64,000 nt of DNA from Streptococcus sinensis (GTDB lineage Bacteria; Bacillota; Bacilli; Lactobacillales; Streptococcaceae): assembly GCF_000767835.1 (NCBI RefSeq), contig NZ_JPEN01000103.1, forward strand, positions 26,458 through 90,457. Reading direction: 5' to 3'. Below are positions 33,083 to 42,028 of this stretch, piece after piece; position 1 is the stretch's first letter, and each line of letters begins with the position of its first letter. A program made the translations under genes and the position numbers. Below the pieces are notes generated by a model. That model worked only from the letters and a program-made list of their open reading frames with translations. It ran no database searches and was not told where the DNA came from.

Positions 33083-34144
33083 TTGTTTTTAGCTTTTAAA
33101 GAGATTGTCTACAGTCGCGGACGTTACCGTATGGTTGTTGCTGTGGTCTTTCTCATTACCTATATGGTTTTCTTTTTATCCAGTCTTTCTGTCGGCTTGG
33201 CTAGACTCAATCGCTTGGCTTTGGACCAATGGCAGGCTGAGTCGATCGTCTTGTCGGAGTACGCCAATAAGAATCTGGTAGCTTCGACTCTCAAGGAAGA
33301 GGAGTATAATAGCCTGCTTCAGGGGGACTCAATCGCTGCTTTGGGACAAACGTCAGCAGTGGCCAATTATGAAGATGGGACGGATAAACTCAACGCTCAA
33401 ATTTTTGGTCTCTCTTGGAATAGTTTTCTAGCGCCTGACATTATTGAGGGACGTCCTGCTGAGACTGCTTATGAAGTTATTGCGGATAAGCGCCTGCAGC
33501 AAAAGGGTGTAAAACTAGGCGACCAGCTTCAGCTCAATGGCAGTGAGCGTCTTTATCAGGTTGTTGGTTTCACAGAGGATAACAGCTTCTTAACTCAGCC
33601 AGTTCTCTTCATGACGTTGGAAGATTTCAGGGAATTAAAGTACGGCTCTAGTCAGGTTAAGAATATCAGCGCACTTGTGGTCAAAGATAGTCAAAAAATT
33701 GAAGAAACTGGGCTTAGTCAGCTCTCTATGAGTGATTTTATAGAAAATATCCCTGGTTATCAGCCTCAGGTTCTGACTTTTTCCTTTATGATTGGGGCCA
33801 TGGTTCTGATTACCTTTTTAGTATTGGGGATTTTCATGTACATCATCACCATTCAGAAGACTCAACTTTACGGTATTATGCGTGCCCAAGGGATTGCTAG
33901 TGGAAAGATTATTGCTTCTATTTTCTGGCAGATTTTCATCCTGTCCACTCTGGGAATCAGCTTAGCTGTCTTGGCTCTTTTGGGAACCCAGCTAGTCTTG
34001 CCGGCTTCTATTCCTTTTTACAGTGACTGGCGAGCTTATGCTGGATTGATTGTCCTGATTGTTTTCATGTCACTGGCTGGCGGGCTCTTGTCCATTCACC
34101 GAGTTCTGACAATTGACCCTATCACAGCGATCGGAGGTGAGTAA
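33083..34144 (+). CDS. ABC exporter permease, FtsX/HrtB type
   Basis: A 353-residue permease with one N-terminal membrane helix (about 13-36), a large extracellular domain, and three C-terminal helices, the MacB/FtsX layout. MYIITIQKTQLYGIMRAQGI is the usual cytoplasmic coupling stretch. The start is TTG 33083, placed by AAAGGAGGA (33070-33078). The ATPase gene begins directly after its stop. HrtB haem exporters and DevC proteins are the nearest families; the substrate cannot be read from sequence. Confidence 0.82.
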   Translation: MFLAFKEIVYSRGRYRMVVAVVFLITYMVFFLSSLSVGLARLNRLALDQWQAESIVLSEYANKNLVASTLKEEEYNSLLQGDSIAALGQTSAVANYEDGTDKLNAQIFGLSWNSFLAPDIIEGRPAETAYEVIADKRLQQKGVKLGDQLQLNGSERLYQVVGFTEDNSFLTQPVLFMTLEDFRELKYGSSQVKNISALVVKDSQKIEETGLSQLSMSDFIENIPGYQPQVLTFSFMIGAMVLITFLVLGIFMYIITIQKTQLYGIMRAQGIASGKIIASIFWQIFILSTLGISLAVLALLGTQLVLPASIPFYSDWRAYAGLIVLIVFMSLAGGLLSIHRVLTIDPITAIGGE

Positions 34145-34810
34145 ATGGCGATTATAGAACTAAAAGGGGTTACAAAAGAATATGGTCAAGGGCATACGCT
34201 GGTCCAAGCCCTGAAGCCAACTGATTTCCAACTAGAAGCAGGGCAGTTTGTAGCTATTATTGGACCGTCAGGATCGGGAAAAACAACCTTTCTGACCTTG
34301 CTGGGCCACTTGCAAACTCCATCAAATGGACAGATTTTGCTGCATGGAAAAGATACCTCTAAGCTCAAGGAAAAGGAGCGGGCTTCCCTGCGTTTCAATG
34401 ATTTTGGCTTTATTTTGCAGGCCTCCAATCTCATTCCTTTTCTGAAAATCGAAGACCAGTTTCAGCTGATTGACCGCTTATCTAAAAAGGAAAGAACAAA
34501 TCTGGACAGTCTGATTGAGCTACTAGATCTAAAAGACACGCTTAAGCAGTATCCCAAAGAATTGTCCGGCGGAGAACGGCAGAGAGCTGCTATCGCCAGA
34601 GCGCTTTACAATAGCCCAGATATTATCTTGGCTGATGAGCCGACAGCTAGTCTGGATACAGAGCGGGCTAAGTGCGTGGTCCATCTACTCAAAGAAGTAA
34701 CACAGAAATTCAATAAGAGCGTGGTCATGATTACCCATGATACCCGCCTACTGGACGAGGTTGACAAGGTCTATGAAATGCAAGACGGAGTGCTGACTCA
34801 AGTCCGATGA
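34145..34810 (+). CDS. ABC exporter ATPase, HrtA/LolD type
   Basis: A 221-residue ATPase with Walker [11 protein letters not shown], signature LSGGERQRAAIARAL, Walker B IILADEPTASLD and THDTRLLDEVD. Length and sequence fit the MacB/LolD/HrtA class that drives FtsX-type permeases. It begins at the base after the permease stop, with GGAGGTGAGTAA as a coupling ribosome site. Confidence 0.9.
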   Translation: MAIIELKGVTKEYGQGHTLVQALKPTDFQLEAGQFVAIIGPSGSGKTTFLTLLGHLQTPSNGQILLHGKDTSKLKEKERASLRFNDFGFILQASNLIPFLKIEDQFQLIDRLSKKERTNLDSLIELLDLKDTLKQYPKELSGGERQRAAIARALYNSPDIILADEPTASLDTERAKCVVHLLKEVTQKFNKSVVMITHDTRLLDEVDKVYEMQDGVLTQVR

Positions 34811-34906
34811 AGATGTGCCCAAACAGAAAAATAGTTTGGGACAAGGAGAGTACCACGATTCATGATCAGGCGAATTCTCAGCTAGATTGAATAGACAAAC
34901 AAACAC

Positions 34907-34935
34907 GGTTCTATTTTTCAAGAACCGTGCTTCTT
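34907..34935. terminator. Hairpin terminator shared by converging units
   Basis: CACGGTTCT pairs with AGAACCGTG around ATTTTTCA, with T-rich sequence on the right (CTTCTTTTTC). It ends the rightward ABC unit. On the minus strand it overlaps the last codons of the small gene at 34918. Confidence 0.7.
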
Positions 34936-35103
34936 TTTCTTCGCTTTTTCGTAATTTTCAGGATTTATTTTTGTGGTGCGGGCTTTGTTGAGGAAGGCCT
35001 CCTTCCAGCTACGTTTTTGGATGGTATCTCTGACTTGCTCATTCTTTCGACTTTCTAGATATTCGCCTAGATTCTTTGCTTTGATAAATTCTGTGATGCC
35101 CAT
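34918..35103 (-). CDS. Small basic protein downstream of mnmE
   Basis: A 61-residue lysine- and glutamate-rich protein, MGITEFIKAKNLGEYLESRK at the start and a KKKK tail. It begins one base after the mnmE stop on the same strand and ends inside the terminator stem, so the two would be co-transcribed. No membrane segment or known motif. I do not recognise the family; the tight coupling is the main argument that it is real. Confidence 0.55.
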   Translation of the reverse strand: MGITEFIKAKNLGEYLESRKNEQVRDTIQKRSWKEAFLNKARTTKINPENYEKAKKKKHGS

Positions 35104-35104
35104 A

Positions 35105-36478
35105 TCATTTCCCTAAACAAAACTGGCTGAAGAGCTGGGTGATGAGTTCGTCTGGTGCGGCATCACCTGTGATTTCTCCGAGGATTTCCCAGGTGCGAGT
35201 CAAATCGACTTGGAGAAGATCCACTGGCATGCCCAATTCCAGACCCTCGTTGACGGCTTGTAGGCTTTCGACGGCTTTTTCGATGAGGGAAATGTGCCGA
35301 GCATTGGACAAGTAGGTAGCATCTTGCTCGACGATACCGGCATTTTCAAAGAAGAGTTGATTGATTCGCTCCTCGATCTTATCGATATTTTGATTGTGGA
35401 GGACGGAAATCTTGATAGCATCAGCAGGCAGTTGCTCCAGCTCAATCTTTTCTTCGAGGTCAGTTTTGTTAAGTAGGACAATACGATTGCTGTCTTTACT
35501 GATTTCAAGCAACTGGCGGTCTTGCTCGGTCAGGGGCTCACTAGCATTGAGAACTAGGAGGACTAGATCAGCTTCCTGCAGTGCTTTTCTAGAGCGTTCA
35601 ACACCAATCTGCTCTACCAGATCATCTGTCTCGCGAATACCTGCCGTATCAATAAGCTTGAGCGGTACGCCGTTGATATTGACATACTCCTCAATCACAT
35701 CACGAGTCGTTCCCTCGATGTCGGTTACAATAGCTTTGTCCTCTTGAAGTAGATTATTGAGCAGGCTGGATTTACCGACATTTGGCCGACCGATGATAGC
35801 TGTAGAAATGCCTTCGCGGAGAATTTTTCCTCGGCGGGCAGTTTTGAGAAGGCTGCTCAGCAATGCTTCGAACTCAGCTGTTTTTTCTCTCATGAGTTGG
35901 GTCGTCATCTCTTCCACATCGTCGTACTCAGGATAGTCGATATTGACCTCAACCTGTGCCAATGTGTTGAGGATTTCCTGACGGGTGCTGTTGATCAGAT
36001 CAGAGAGAGAGCCGTCCAGTTGCTTGACAGCGTTATTCATGGCTTTATCAGTCTTGGCTCGGATGATGTCCATGACTGCCTCAGCCTGAGTCAGGTCCAT
36101 GCGTCCATTGAGAAAGGCCCGTTTGGTGAATTCCCCTGGCTCTGCCATTCTAGCTCCTTCTCGGATGGCGAGTTGCAGGATTTCATTGGTGACCGCAATT
36201 CCGCCGTGGGTGTTGATTTCGATGATATCCTCACGGGTGAAAGTCTTGGGAGAGCGCATAGCGCCGACCATAACCTCGTCTAGGATTTCCTGTTTTTCTG
36301 GATCAACGATATGGCCGTAGTTGAGCGTGTGGCTGGCAACTTTGCTTAGATCTTTGCCTTTAAAGATTTTTTGGGCAATAGCAAAGCTGTCCGTTCCACT
36401 TAGTCTGACGATGCCGATAGCTCCTTCTCCAAGAGGCGTCGAAATCGCAGCAATGGTATCAAATTCTCTGGTTATCAT
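35105..36478 (-). CDS. mnmE: tRNA modification GTPase MnmE
   Basis: A 457-residue GTPase (TrmE) that with MnmG adds carboxymethylaminomethyl groups to U34 of tRNAs. The N-terminal tetrahydrofolate-binding domain begins [20 protein letters not shown]. The G domain lies at about 220-380: [30 protein letters not shown] and NKTDL. The C-terminal catalytic cysteine motif is FCLGK, complete to the end. Transcribed leftward from the gap shared with rpiA. Confidence 0.96.
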   Translation of the reverse strand: MITREFDTIAAISTPLGEGAIGIVRLSGTDSFAIAQKIFKGKDLSKVASHTLNYGHIVDPEKQEILDEVMVGAMRSPKTFTREDIIEINTHGGIAVTNEILQLAIREGARMAEPGEFTKRAFLNGRMDLTQAEAVMDIIRAKTDKAMNNAVKQLDGSLSDLINSTRQEILNTLAQVEVNIDYPEYDDVEEMTTQLMREKTAEFEALLSSLLKTARRGKILREGISTAIIGRPNVGKSSLLNNLLQEDKAIVTDIEGTTRDVIEEYVNINGVPLKLIDTAGIRETDDLVEQIGVERSRKALQEADLVLLVLNASEPLTEQDRQLLEISKDSNRIVLLNKTDLEEKIELEQLPADAIKISVLHNQNIDKIEERINQLFFENAGIVEQDATYLSNARHISLIEKAVESLQAVNEGLELGMPVDLLQVDLTRTWEILGEITGDAAPDELITQLFSQFCLGK

Positions 36479-36676
36479 CTTTTATTCCCTGCATTTTCTA
36501 TAAATAGTGAATCAATTATTCTAATTGTAACGCAAAAAAGGAGTGGGAGCAAGATTTTAGGTCATTTTAATGAAAAGTATGAATGGTAAAGCATGAACTA
36601 CCTTAAAAAGGCTGAAAACACTTTCATATTCCGAAGAATCATGATATAATTAAAATAGTTGATTTTGGGAGGTGCT

Positions 36677-37354
36677 ATGGAAACTCTAAAAAAACTAGCA
36701 GGCATCAAGGCTGCTGAATTTGTTGAAAATGGGATGGTGGTCGGTCTGGGAACAGGTTCGACTACCTATTATTTTGTTGAAGAAATTGGTCGTCGCATCA
36801 AAGAAGAGGGGCTGCGGATTACTGCAGTCACGACTTCTAGCGTGACCACTAAGCAAGCAGAAGGCTTGGGCATTCCGCTGAAATCCATTGATGAAGTGGA
36901 TCAGGTTGATGTGACCGTTGATGGAGCTGATGAAGTGGATTCTCAGTTTAACGGGATCAAAGGCGGTGGCGGAGCCCTGCTGATGGAGAAAGTTGTTGCG
37001 ACACCTACCAAGGACTACATCTGGGTGGTTGATGAAAGCAAGCTGGTTCAAAAACTAGGTGCCTTCAAGCTTCCGGTTGAAGTAGTGCAATATGGTGCGG
37101 AGCAAGTTTTCCGTCGCTTTGCTGAGGCAGGCTACAAGCCGAGTTTCCGTGAAAAAAATGGCCAACGTTTTATAACGGATATGCAGAATTTCATTATCGA
37201 TTTGGATTTGGGGGTGATCGAAAATCCAATCGAATTTGGTCGAGAATTAGACCACATCGTGGGCGTTGTTGAGCATGGACTTTTCAATCAAATGGTCAAC
37301 AAGGTCATCGTCGCAGGACAAAGTGGCGTAAAGGTTTTAGAAACAGACAACTAG
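36677..37354 (+). CDS. rpiA: Ribose-5-phosphate isomerase A
   Basis: A 225-residue enzyme interconverting ribose 5-phosphate and ribulose 5-phosphate. Motifs are [34 protein letters not shown] and [13 protein letters not shown]. Start ATG 36677 follows GGGAGGTG; an in-frame TTG at 36659 is upstream of that site. A TGATATAAT -10 (36642-36650) lies just ahead. It heads the salvage unit rpiA-deoB-punA, feeding ribose phosphates from nucleosides into the pentose pathway. Confidence 0.96.
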   Translation: METLKKLAGIKAAEFVENGMVVGLGTGSTTYYFVEEIGRRIKEEGLRITAVTTSSVTTKQAEGLGIPLKSIDEVDQVDVTVDGADEVDSQFNGIKGGGGALLMEKVVATPTKDYIWVVDESKLVQKLGAFKLPVEVVQYGAEQVFRRFAEAGYKPSFREKNGQRFITDMQNFIIDLDLGVIENPIEFGRELDHIVGVVEHGLFNQMVNKVIVAGQSGVKVLETDN

Positions 37355-37367
37355 AAAAGAGGTTTAT

Positions 37368-38579
37368 ATGTCAAAATTTAATCGTATTCACTTGGTAGTC
37401 ATGGACTCAGTTGGTATTGGGGCAGCACCAGATGCTAACAATTTTGTTAATGCAGGGGTGCCAGATGGAGCTTCCGATACTCTGGGACATATTTCCAAAG
37501 CAGTCGGCCTAGATGTGCCAAATATGGCTAAGCTAGGCTTGGGCAATATCGAGCGTGAGCAAGCCTTGAAAACTGTACCAGCTGAGGAAAATCCAAGTGG
37601 TTACTATACTAAATTAGAAGAAGTTTCTTTAGGTAAAGACACAATGACAGGCCACTGGGAAATCATGGGTCTGAACATTACTGAGCCTTTTGATACTTTC
37701 TGGAATGGCTTCCCAGAGGAAATCTTGACTAAGATTGAAGAATTTTCTGGGCGCAAAGTTATTCGTGAGGCGAACAAACCTTATTCTGGCACGGCAGTTA
37801 TTGATGACTACGGTCCTCGTCAGATGGAAACAGGCGAGTTGATTATCTACACTTCAGCTGATCCGGTGCTTCAGATTGCAGCTCATGAGGAGATTATTCC
37901 TTTGGACGAGCTCTATCGTATCTGTGAATACGCTCGCTCTATCACTTTGGATCGGCCAGCGCTTCTAGGCCGCATCATTGCTCGCCCTTATGTAGGTGAG
38001 CCAGGCAACTTCACTCGTACAGCCAATCGTCATGACTATGCAGTTTCTCCGTTTGAACCAACTGTTTTGGACAAGCTTAATGAAGCAGGCATTGATACCT
38101 ATTCTGTAGGTAAAATTAATGACATCTTCAATGGCGCTGGTATCAACCATGATATGGGCCACAACAAGTCCAACAATCATGGAGTGGACAATCTGGTCAA
38201 GGCCATCCAGTCTGAGGATTTCAAGTATGGTTTCTCATTTACCAACTTAGTGGACTTCGATGCTCTTTATGGCCACCGTCGCGATCCGCATGGCTATCGT
38301 GATTGTCTGCAGGAGTTTGACGCTCGCTTACCAGAAATCATTGAAAACATGCGTGAGGATGACTTGCTCATGATTACCGCTGACCATGGAAATGATCCGA
38401 CTTACGCCGGAACTGACCACACTCGTGAGTACATTCCGCTCTTGGTCTTTGGTAAATCCCTCAAGGGGAATGGTCACTTGCCTGTCGGACATTTTGCGGA
38501 CATTTCAGCAACCGTTGCGGACAACTTCGGTGTCGACAAGGCTATGATTGGTGAAAGCTTCTTGGACAAATTGGTATAA
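37368..38579 (+). CDS. deoB: Phosphopentomutase
   Basis: A 403-residue metalloenzyme of the alkaline-phosphatase superfamily, moving phosphate between C1 and C5 of ribose or deoxyribose. Metal-site motifs are [12 protein letters not shown] at the start and [20 protein letters not shown] near the end; the phosphothreonine region is [13 protein letters not shown]. It follows rpiA by 13 bases and precedes punA by 29, the standard streptococcal nucleoside catabolism order. Confidence 0.96.
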   Translation: MSKFNRIHLVVMDSVGIGAAPDANNFVNAGVPDGASDTLGHISKAVGLDVPNMAKLGLGNIEREQALKTVPAEENPSGYYTKLEEVSLGKDTMTGHWEIMGLNITEPFDTFWNGFPEEILTKIEEFSGRKVIREANKPYSGTAVIDDYGPRQMETGELIIYTSADPVLQIAAHEEIIPLDELYRICEYARSITLDRPALLGRIIARPYVGEPGNFTRTANRHDYAVSPFEPTVLDKLNEAGIDTYSVGKINDIFNGAGINHDMGHNKSNNHGVDNLVKAIQSEDFKYGFSFTNLVDFDALYGHRRDPHGYRDCLQEFDARLPEIIENMREDDLLMITADHGNDPTYAGTDHTREYIPLLVFGKSLKGNGHLPVGHFADISATVADNFGVDKAMIGESFLDKLV

Positions 38580-38608
38580 GCACTATAAGAGAGTGAGGAA
38601 ATTAGTTT

Positions 38609-39421
38609 ATGACAACATTATCTGAAAAAATCAAAGCAACAGCAGCCTTTTTAAAAGAAAAAGGTATGACAGAGCCTGAATTCGGCTTGATCTTGGGATC
38701 TGGTTTGGGAGAGTTGGCTTCTGAAATTGAAAATGCCGTTAGTCTTGACTATGCAGATATTCCAAACTGGGGTCGTTCAACTGTCGTTGGCCACGCTGGT
38801 AAATTAGTCTATGGAGATTTGGCAGGTCGTAAGGTCTTGGCACTGCAAGGCCGTTTCCACTTCTATGAAGGAAATCCTTTAGAAGTCGTTACTTTTCCAG
38901 TGCGTGTGATGAAGGCTCTCGGTGCGACAGGTGTTATCGTTACCAATGCTGCCGGTGGTATCGGCTATGGTCCTGGTACGCTTATGGCGATCACTGACCA
39001 CATCAATATGACTGGTCAAAACCCATTGATTGGTGAAAACTTGGATGAATTTGGTCCACGTTTCCCTGATATGTCTAAATCTTATACTCCAGAATACCGT
39101 GAAATCGCGCATAAAGTCGCTGACAAGCTTGGCATCAAGTTGGAAGACGGTGTTTACCTCGGTGCTACAGGTCCAACATATGAAACACCTGCTGAAATCC
39201 GTGCTTACAAGACGATGGGTGCAGATGCTGTTGGTATGTCTACTGTTCCAGAAGTCATCGTGGCTGCCCACTCAGGCTTGAAAGTTCTCGGAATTTCATG
39301 CATTACCAATCATGCTGCCGGTTTCCAAGAAGAACTCAATCATGAGGAAGTGGTTGAAGTAACAGAGCGTGTCAAAGGTGATTTCAAACGACTACTTAAA
39401 GCGATTCTTGCTGAATTGTAA
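38609..39421 (+). CDS. punA: Purine-nucleoside phosphorylase (trimeric type)
   Basis: A 270-residue phosphorylase splitting guanosine and inosine to base and ribose 1-phosphate. The trimeric PNP family is shown by LGSGLGELA, GRFHFYEGNPL, VTNAAGGIGYG and the purine-binding GPTYETPAEIR, MGADAVGMSTVPE and SCITNHAAG. It ends the rpiA-deoB-punA run. A gene-free stretch of 340 bases with tandem hairpins follows before deoD. Confidence 0.95.
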   Translation: MTTLSEKIKATAAFLKEKGMTEPEFGLILGSGLGELASEIENAVSLDYADIPNWGRSTVVGHAGKLVYGDLAGRKVLALQGRFHFYEGNPLEVVTFPVRVMKALGATGVIVTNAAGGIGYGPGTLMAITDHINMTGQNPLIGENLDEFGPRFPDMSKSYTPEYREIAHKVADKLGIKLEDGVYLGATGPTYETPAEIRAYKTMGADAVGMSTVPEVIVAAHSGLKVLGISCITNHAAGFQEELNHEEVVEVTERVKGDFKRLLKAILAEL

Positions 39422-39434
39422 GAAAATAAAACAT

Positions 39435-39622
39435 CATAGAGAGGGGAGAGCCTGAGTTTCAAACGAACTCGGGCTAACCTTTCTATGACATTTGGTAAAT
39501 ATTTAAACTAAGGAAAGGTAGAGCGAGGTGTTCAGATGTGAACACGAGTGGAAAACTATCTTTCAAATAAACACAGAAAGGAAGGGCGTCTGAGTTTGAA
39601 TTGAACTCGGGCTAGTCTTTCT
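39435..39622. repeat. Three tandem related hairpins between punA and deoD
   Basis: Hairpin 1 (39435-39487): outer CATAGAGAGG/CCTTTCTATG and inner AGCCTGAGTT/AACTCGGGCT. Hairpin 2 (39513-39564): outer GAAAGGTAG/CTATCTTTC and inner GTGTTC/GAACAC. Hairpin 3 (39575-39622): outer AGAAAG/CTTTCT and inner GTCTGAGTT/AACTCGGGC. Outer arms stay close to a GAAAGG/CTTTC theme while inner arms vary but remain paired. None has a T run, so these are not ordinary terminators. Confidence 0.75.
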
Positions 39623-39674
39623 ATGGAATATTAAAATTAAGAAAGAAAGGAATTGAACCCACCCTAAAAGCGGT

Positions 39675-39732
39675 GGGAAAAAGATAGATGGTCTTGCGAG
39701 CATCGCTCACTGCGACCATCTCCTATTTTCCC
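39675..39732 (+). promoter_or_regulatory. Large hairpin in the deoD leader
   Basis: GGGAAAA (39675-39681) pairs with TTTTCCC (39726-39732). Inside are AGATGGTC/GACCATCT (39686-39693 with 39714-39721) and a nested GCGA/TCGC pair. It ends 30 bases before the deoD start, which has no strong ribosome site, so an effect on translation is possible but unproven. Confidence 0.55.
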
Positions 39733-39762
39733 TTTGCTTTTGACGGGTTTGGTATCTTAACT

Positions 39763-40470
39763 ATGTCTATCCATATTGCTGCTAAACAAGGTGAGATTGC
39801 TGATAAAATTCTCTTGCCAGGCGATCCGCTGCGGGCTAAATTTATTGCGGAGAATTTCCTAGAAGATGCAGTCTGCTTCAATGAAGTTCGGAACATGTTC
39901 GGCTATACCGGGACATATAAGGGTCAGCGGGTTTCTGTCATGGGAACAGGGATGGGAATGCCATCGATTTCCATCTATGCACGTGAGCTGATTGTGGACT
40001 ACGGAGTGAAAAAGCTAATTCGTGTGGGAACGGCTGGTTCGCTCAATGCAGATGTTCACGTTCGTGAATTGGTTCTGGCTCAAGCGGCTGCGACCAACTC
40101 AAACATTATCCGCAATGACTGGCCTCAGTATGATTTTCCGCAGATTGCTAGCTTTGACTTGCTGGACAAGGCTTATCATATCGCTAAAGATCTAGGCATG
40201 ACGACCCATGTCGGAAATGTTTTGTCATCAGACGTCTTCTATTCCAACTATTTTGAAAAAAATATCGAGCTGGGTAAATGGGGTGTGAAAGCGGTCGAAA
40301 TGGAAGCTGCGGCACTTTACTATCTGGCTGCCCAGCACCAAGTAGATGCTCTGGCTATCATGACTATTTCTGATAGCTTGGTCAATCCTGACGAAGACAC
40401 GACAGCAGAGGAACGGCAAAATACCTTCACTGATATGATGAAGGTTGGTTTGGAAACCTTGATTGATTAA
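39763..40470 (+). CDS. deoD: Purine-nucleoside phosphorylase DeoD (hexameric type)
   Basis: A 235-residue phosphorylase of the NP-I family. [20 protein letters not shown] at the start, [24 protein letters not shown] and [12 protein letters not shown] are diagnostic. It also accepts adenosine, which PunA does not. The chosen start, ATG 39763, gives the family's standard N-terminus; the open frame extends upstream through the hairpin region, which is not protein-like. It is followed after two bases by the HEPN-motif gene, so deoD heads a deoD-HEPN-sirtuin unit. Confidence 0.94.
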   Translation: MSIHIAAKQGEIADKILLPGDPLRAKFIAENFLEDAVCFNEVRNMFGYTGTYKGQRVSVMGTGMGMPSISIYARELIVDYGVKKLIRVGTAGSLNADVHVRELVLAQAAATNSNIIRNDWPQYDFPQIASFDLLDKAYHIAKDLGMTTHVGNVLSSDVFYSNYFEKNIELGKWGVKAVEMEAAALYYLAAQHQVDALAIMTISDSLVNPDEDTTAEERQNTFTDMMKVGLETLID

Positions 40471-40472
40471 GC

Positions 40473-41249
40473 ATGAATCTAGATTTAAAAGAGGAAATTC
40501 TCTTTGCGATTTCCCGTTATGACTATGCTTATGCCTATAAGCTGGCGCAACAGTTGATAAACGGTTCATCCCTTTTGACAAAATTGTTGCATATTCTGGC
40601 AGAGCGCAGAGAGCTCAATATTCTGCCAGCCATGGATGAAGAGTTGAAGACTGCTTTGCAGATGCAAAGTGGTTTTCAGCTTTTTTGTCATACCGATTTG
40701 GCTGATGAACAGCTGGCCAACTATCTCTACGATTTGGAAGCCAAGCTGCGCAATGAGCAGATTATTGACTTCATTCGAGCGGTCAGTCCAGCGATTTATC
40801 GGATTTTCATGCGCTTGATTAAGCTAGAAATTCCTGATATTGAGCACTTTATTCATAATTCCCGTGAGGCCAGCTATGATCGCTGGAAGTTTGAACGGAT
40901 GCGGGAGTCAGATTATGCAGTCTTGCAGGATTTTCATGCAGAAAGCACGGTCAACTCATCCAGTCTGACAGAGCTGATTCTGTGCTTAGATCTGCCAGAG
41001 TCTGTCAAAGAAGAGGTCAGACAGCTGCGCGAGTTGGAAAAGTCAGTCCGAAATCCGCTGGCTCATTTGATTAAGCCTTTTGATGAGATGGAATTGTATC
41101 GAACAACTGGCTTTTCGTCTCAGCATTTTATGGAGATTTTGGTGGATTTGGCACGCTTCACAGGGATTGTCTACGATCGTGAAGATTTCTATTTTGATGA
41201 GGCAAACCGCTTGGTTAGAGCTTTATTGACAGGAGAGGAAAATGGATAA
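40473..41249 (+). CDS. Orphan HEPN-motif protein resembling the C-terminal half of Csm6
   Basis: A 258-residue, apparently all-helical protein with no membrane segment. Near the C-terminus RNPLAH (R193-H198) is an Rx4H HEPN ribonuclease motif, set in LRELEKSVRNPLAHLIKPF. The window's Csm6 has RNQVAH (R379-H384) in the same kind of context. Upstream parts also run parallel: AISRYDYAYAYKLA against ILKYEYKAALDIL. No CARF-like GTP motif is present. It starts two bases after deoD and overlaps the sirtuin gene by eight. Similar proteins may be conserved housekeeping genes in streptococci. RNase function and any CRISPR link are inferences. Confidence 0.6.
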   Translation: MNLDLKEEILFAISRYDYAYAYKLAQQLINGSSLLTKLLHILAERRELNILPAMDEELKTALQMQSGFQLFCHTDLADEQLANYLYDLEAKLRNEQIIDFIRAVSPAIYRIFMRLIKLEIPDIEHFIHNSREASYDRWKFERMRESDYAVLQDFHAESTVNSSSLTELILCLDLPESVKEEVRQLRELEKSVRNPLAHLIKPFDEMELYRTTGFSSQHFMEILVDLARFTGIVYDREDFYFDEANRLVRALLTGEENG

Positions 41250-41979
41250 AATACAGCAGTTGCAAGACATGATTGACCAAAGTCAGCATATTGTCTTTTT
41301 CGGTGGGGCGGGTGTCTCGACCGAGTCCAATATACCTGACTTTCGTAGTTCGGATGGGATTTATAGTGTCAAGCTGGGGCGGCATTTTACGGCAGAGCAG
41401 CTGGTTTCGCACACCATGTTTGAGCGCTATCCACAGGAGTTTTTCGACTTTTACAAGAAATACCTGCTCTATCCAGATGCCAAGCCCAATGTGGCTCACA
41501 CCTATCTGGCTTATCTGGAGGAGACAGGTAAGCTCAAAGCTGTGGTGACGCAAAATATTGACAGTCTGCACGAAATAGCTGGTTCAAAAAAGGTTCTAAA
41601 GTTGCATGGGAGTGCGGATAGAAATTTCTGTCTAAACTGTCAGCGTTTTTACGACTTGGAGGCATTTCTAGCTCTGCCTGGGACGGTGCCTTACTGCTCT
41701 GACTGCGGCGGCATGATCAAGCCCGATGTGACCCTCTATGAAGAGCCTTTGGATATGGAGACTTTCCAGCAAGCCGCGCAGGCCATTCATCAAGCCGACT
41801 TGTTGATCATCGGGGGAACTTCCTTGGTGGTCTATCCCGCAGCTAGTCTCATCCAGTACTTTGCTGGCAAGCATCTGGTCGTCATCAACAAGACCAGTAT
41901 TCCTCAGGATAAGCAAGCTGACCTCGTCATCGAAGGCAAGATTGGGGAAGTGTTTGCGCAGTTGAGACAGGGAGACTAA
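41242..41979 (+). CDS. NAD-dependent protein deacylase, CobB-type sirtuin
   Basis: A 245-residue sirtuin. It has GGAGVSTESNIPDFRSSDG (NAD binding), TQNIDSLHEIAG, the catalytic histidine in LKLHGSADRNFC, a zinc site of two CxxC pairs (CLNC and CSDC), and GGTSLVVYPAASLI. With histidine present it should be a deacetylase or deacylase, unlike the class-M sirtuin at 6452. It overlaps the HEPN-motif gene by eight bases. cas1 of the type III-A locus starts 49 bases later with no obvious terminator between. Confidence 0.92.
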   Translation: MDKIQQLQDMIDQSQHIVFFGGAGVSTESNIPDFRSSDGIYSVKLGRHFTAEQLVSHTMFERYPQEFFDFYKKYLLYPDAKPNVAHTYLAYLEETGKLKAVVTQNIDSLHEIAGSKKVLKLHGSADRNFCLNCQRFYDLEAFLALPGTVPYCSDCGGMIKPDVTLYEEPLDMETFQQAAQAIHQADLLIIGGTSLVVYPAASLIQYFAGKHLVVINKTSIPQDKQADLVIEGKIGEVFAQLRQGD

Positions 41980-42028
41980 AAGAGTTTTTCAATGGGAAAG
42001 TTTATTTGTGAGAGATATTTAGGGTTTT

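Noticed and set aside
39688-39762. In-frame upstream extension of deoD
   Set aside because: It reads through a strong hairpin and gives residues not expected in DeoD; ATG 39763 yields the standard start [11 protein letters not shown].
41242-41979. Sirtuin next to CRISPR as a defence-type SIR2 NADase
   Set aside because: It has the full set of CobB deacylase residues (LHG histidine and two CxxC pairs), so an NADase toxin is not the best reading; kept only as a lower-interest possibility with the HEPN gene.
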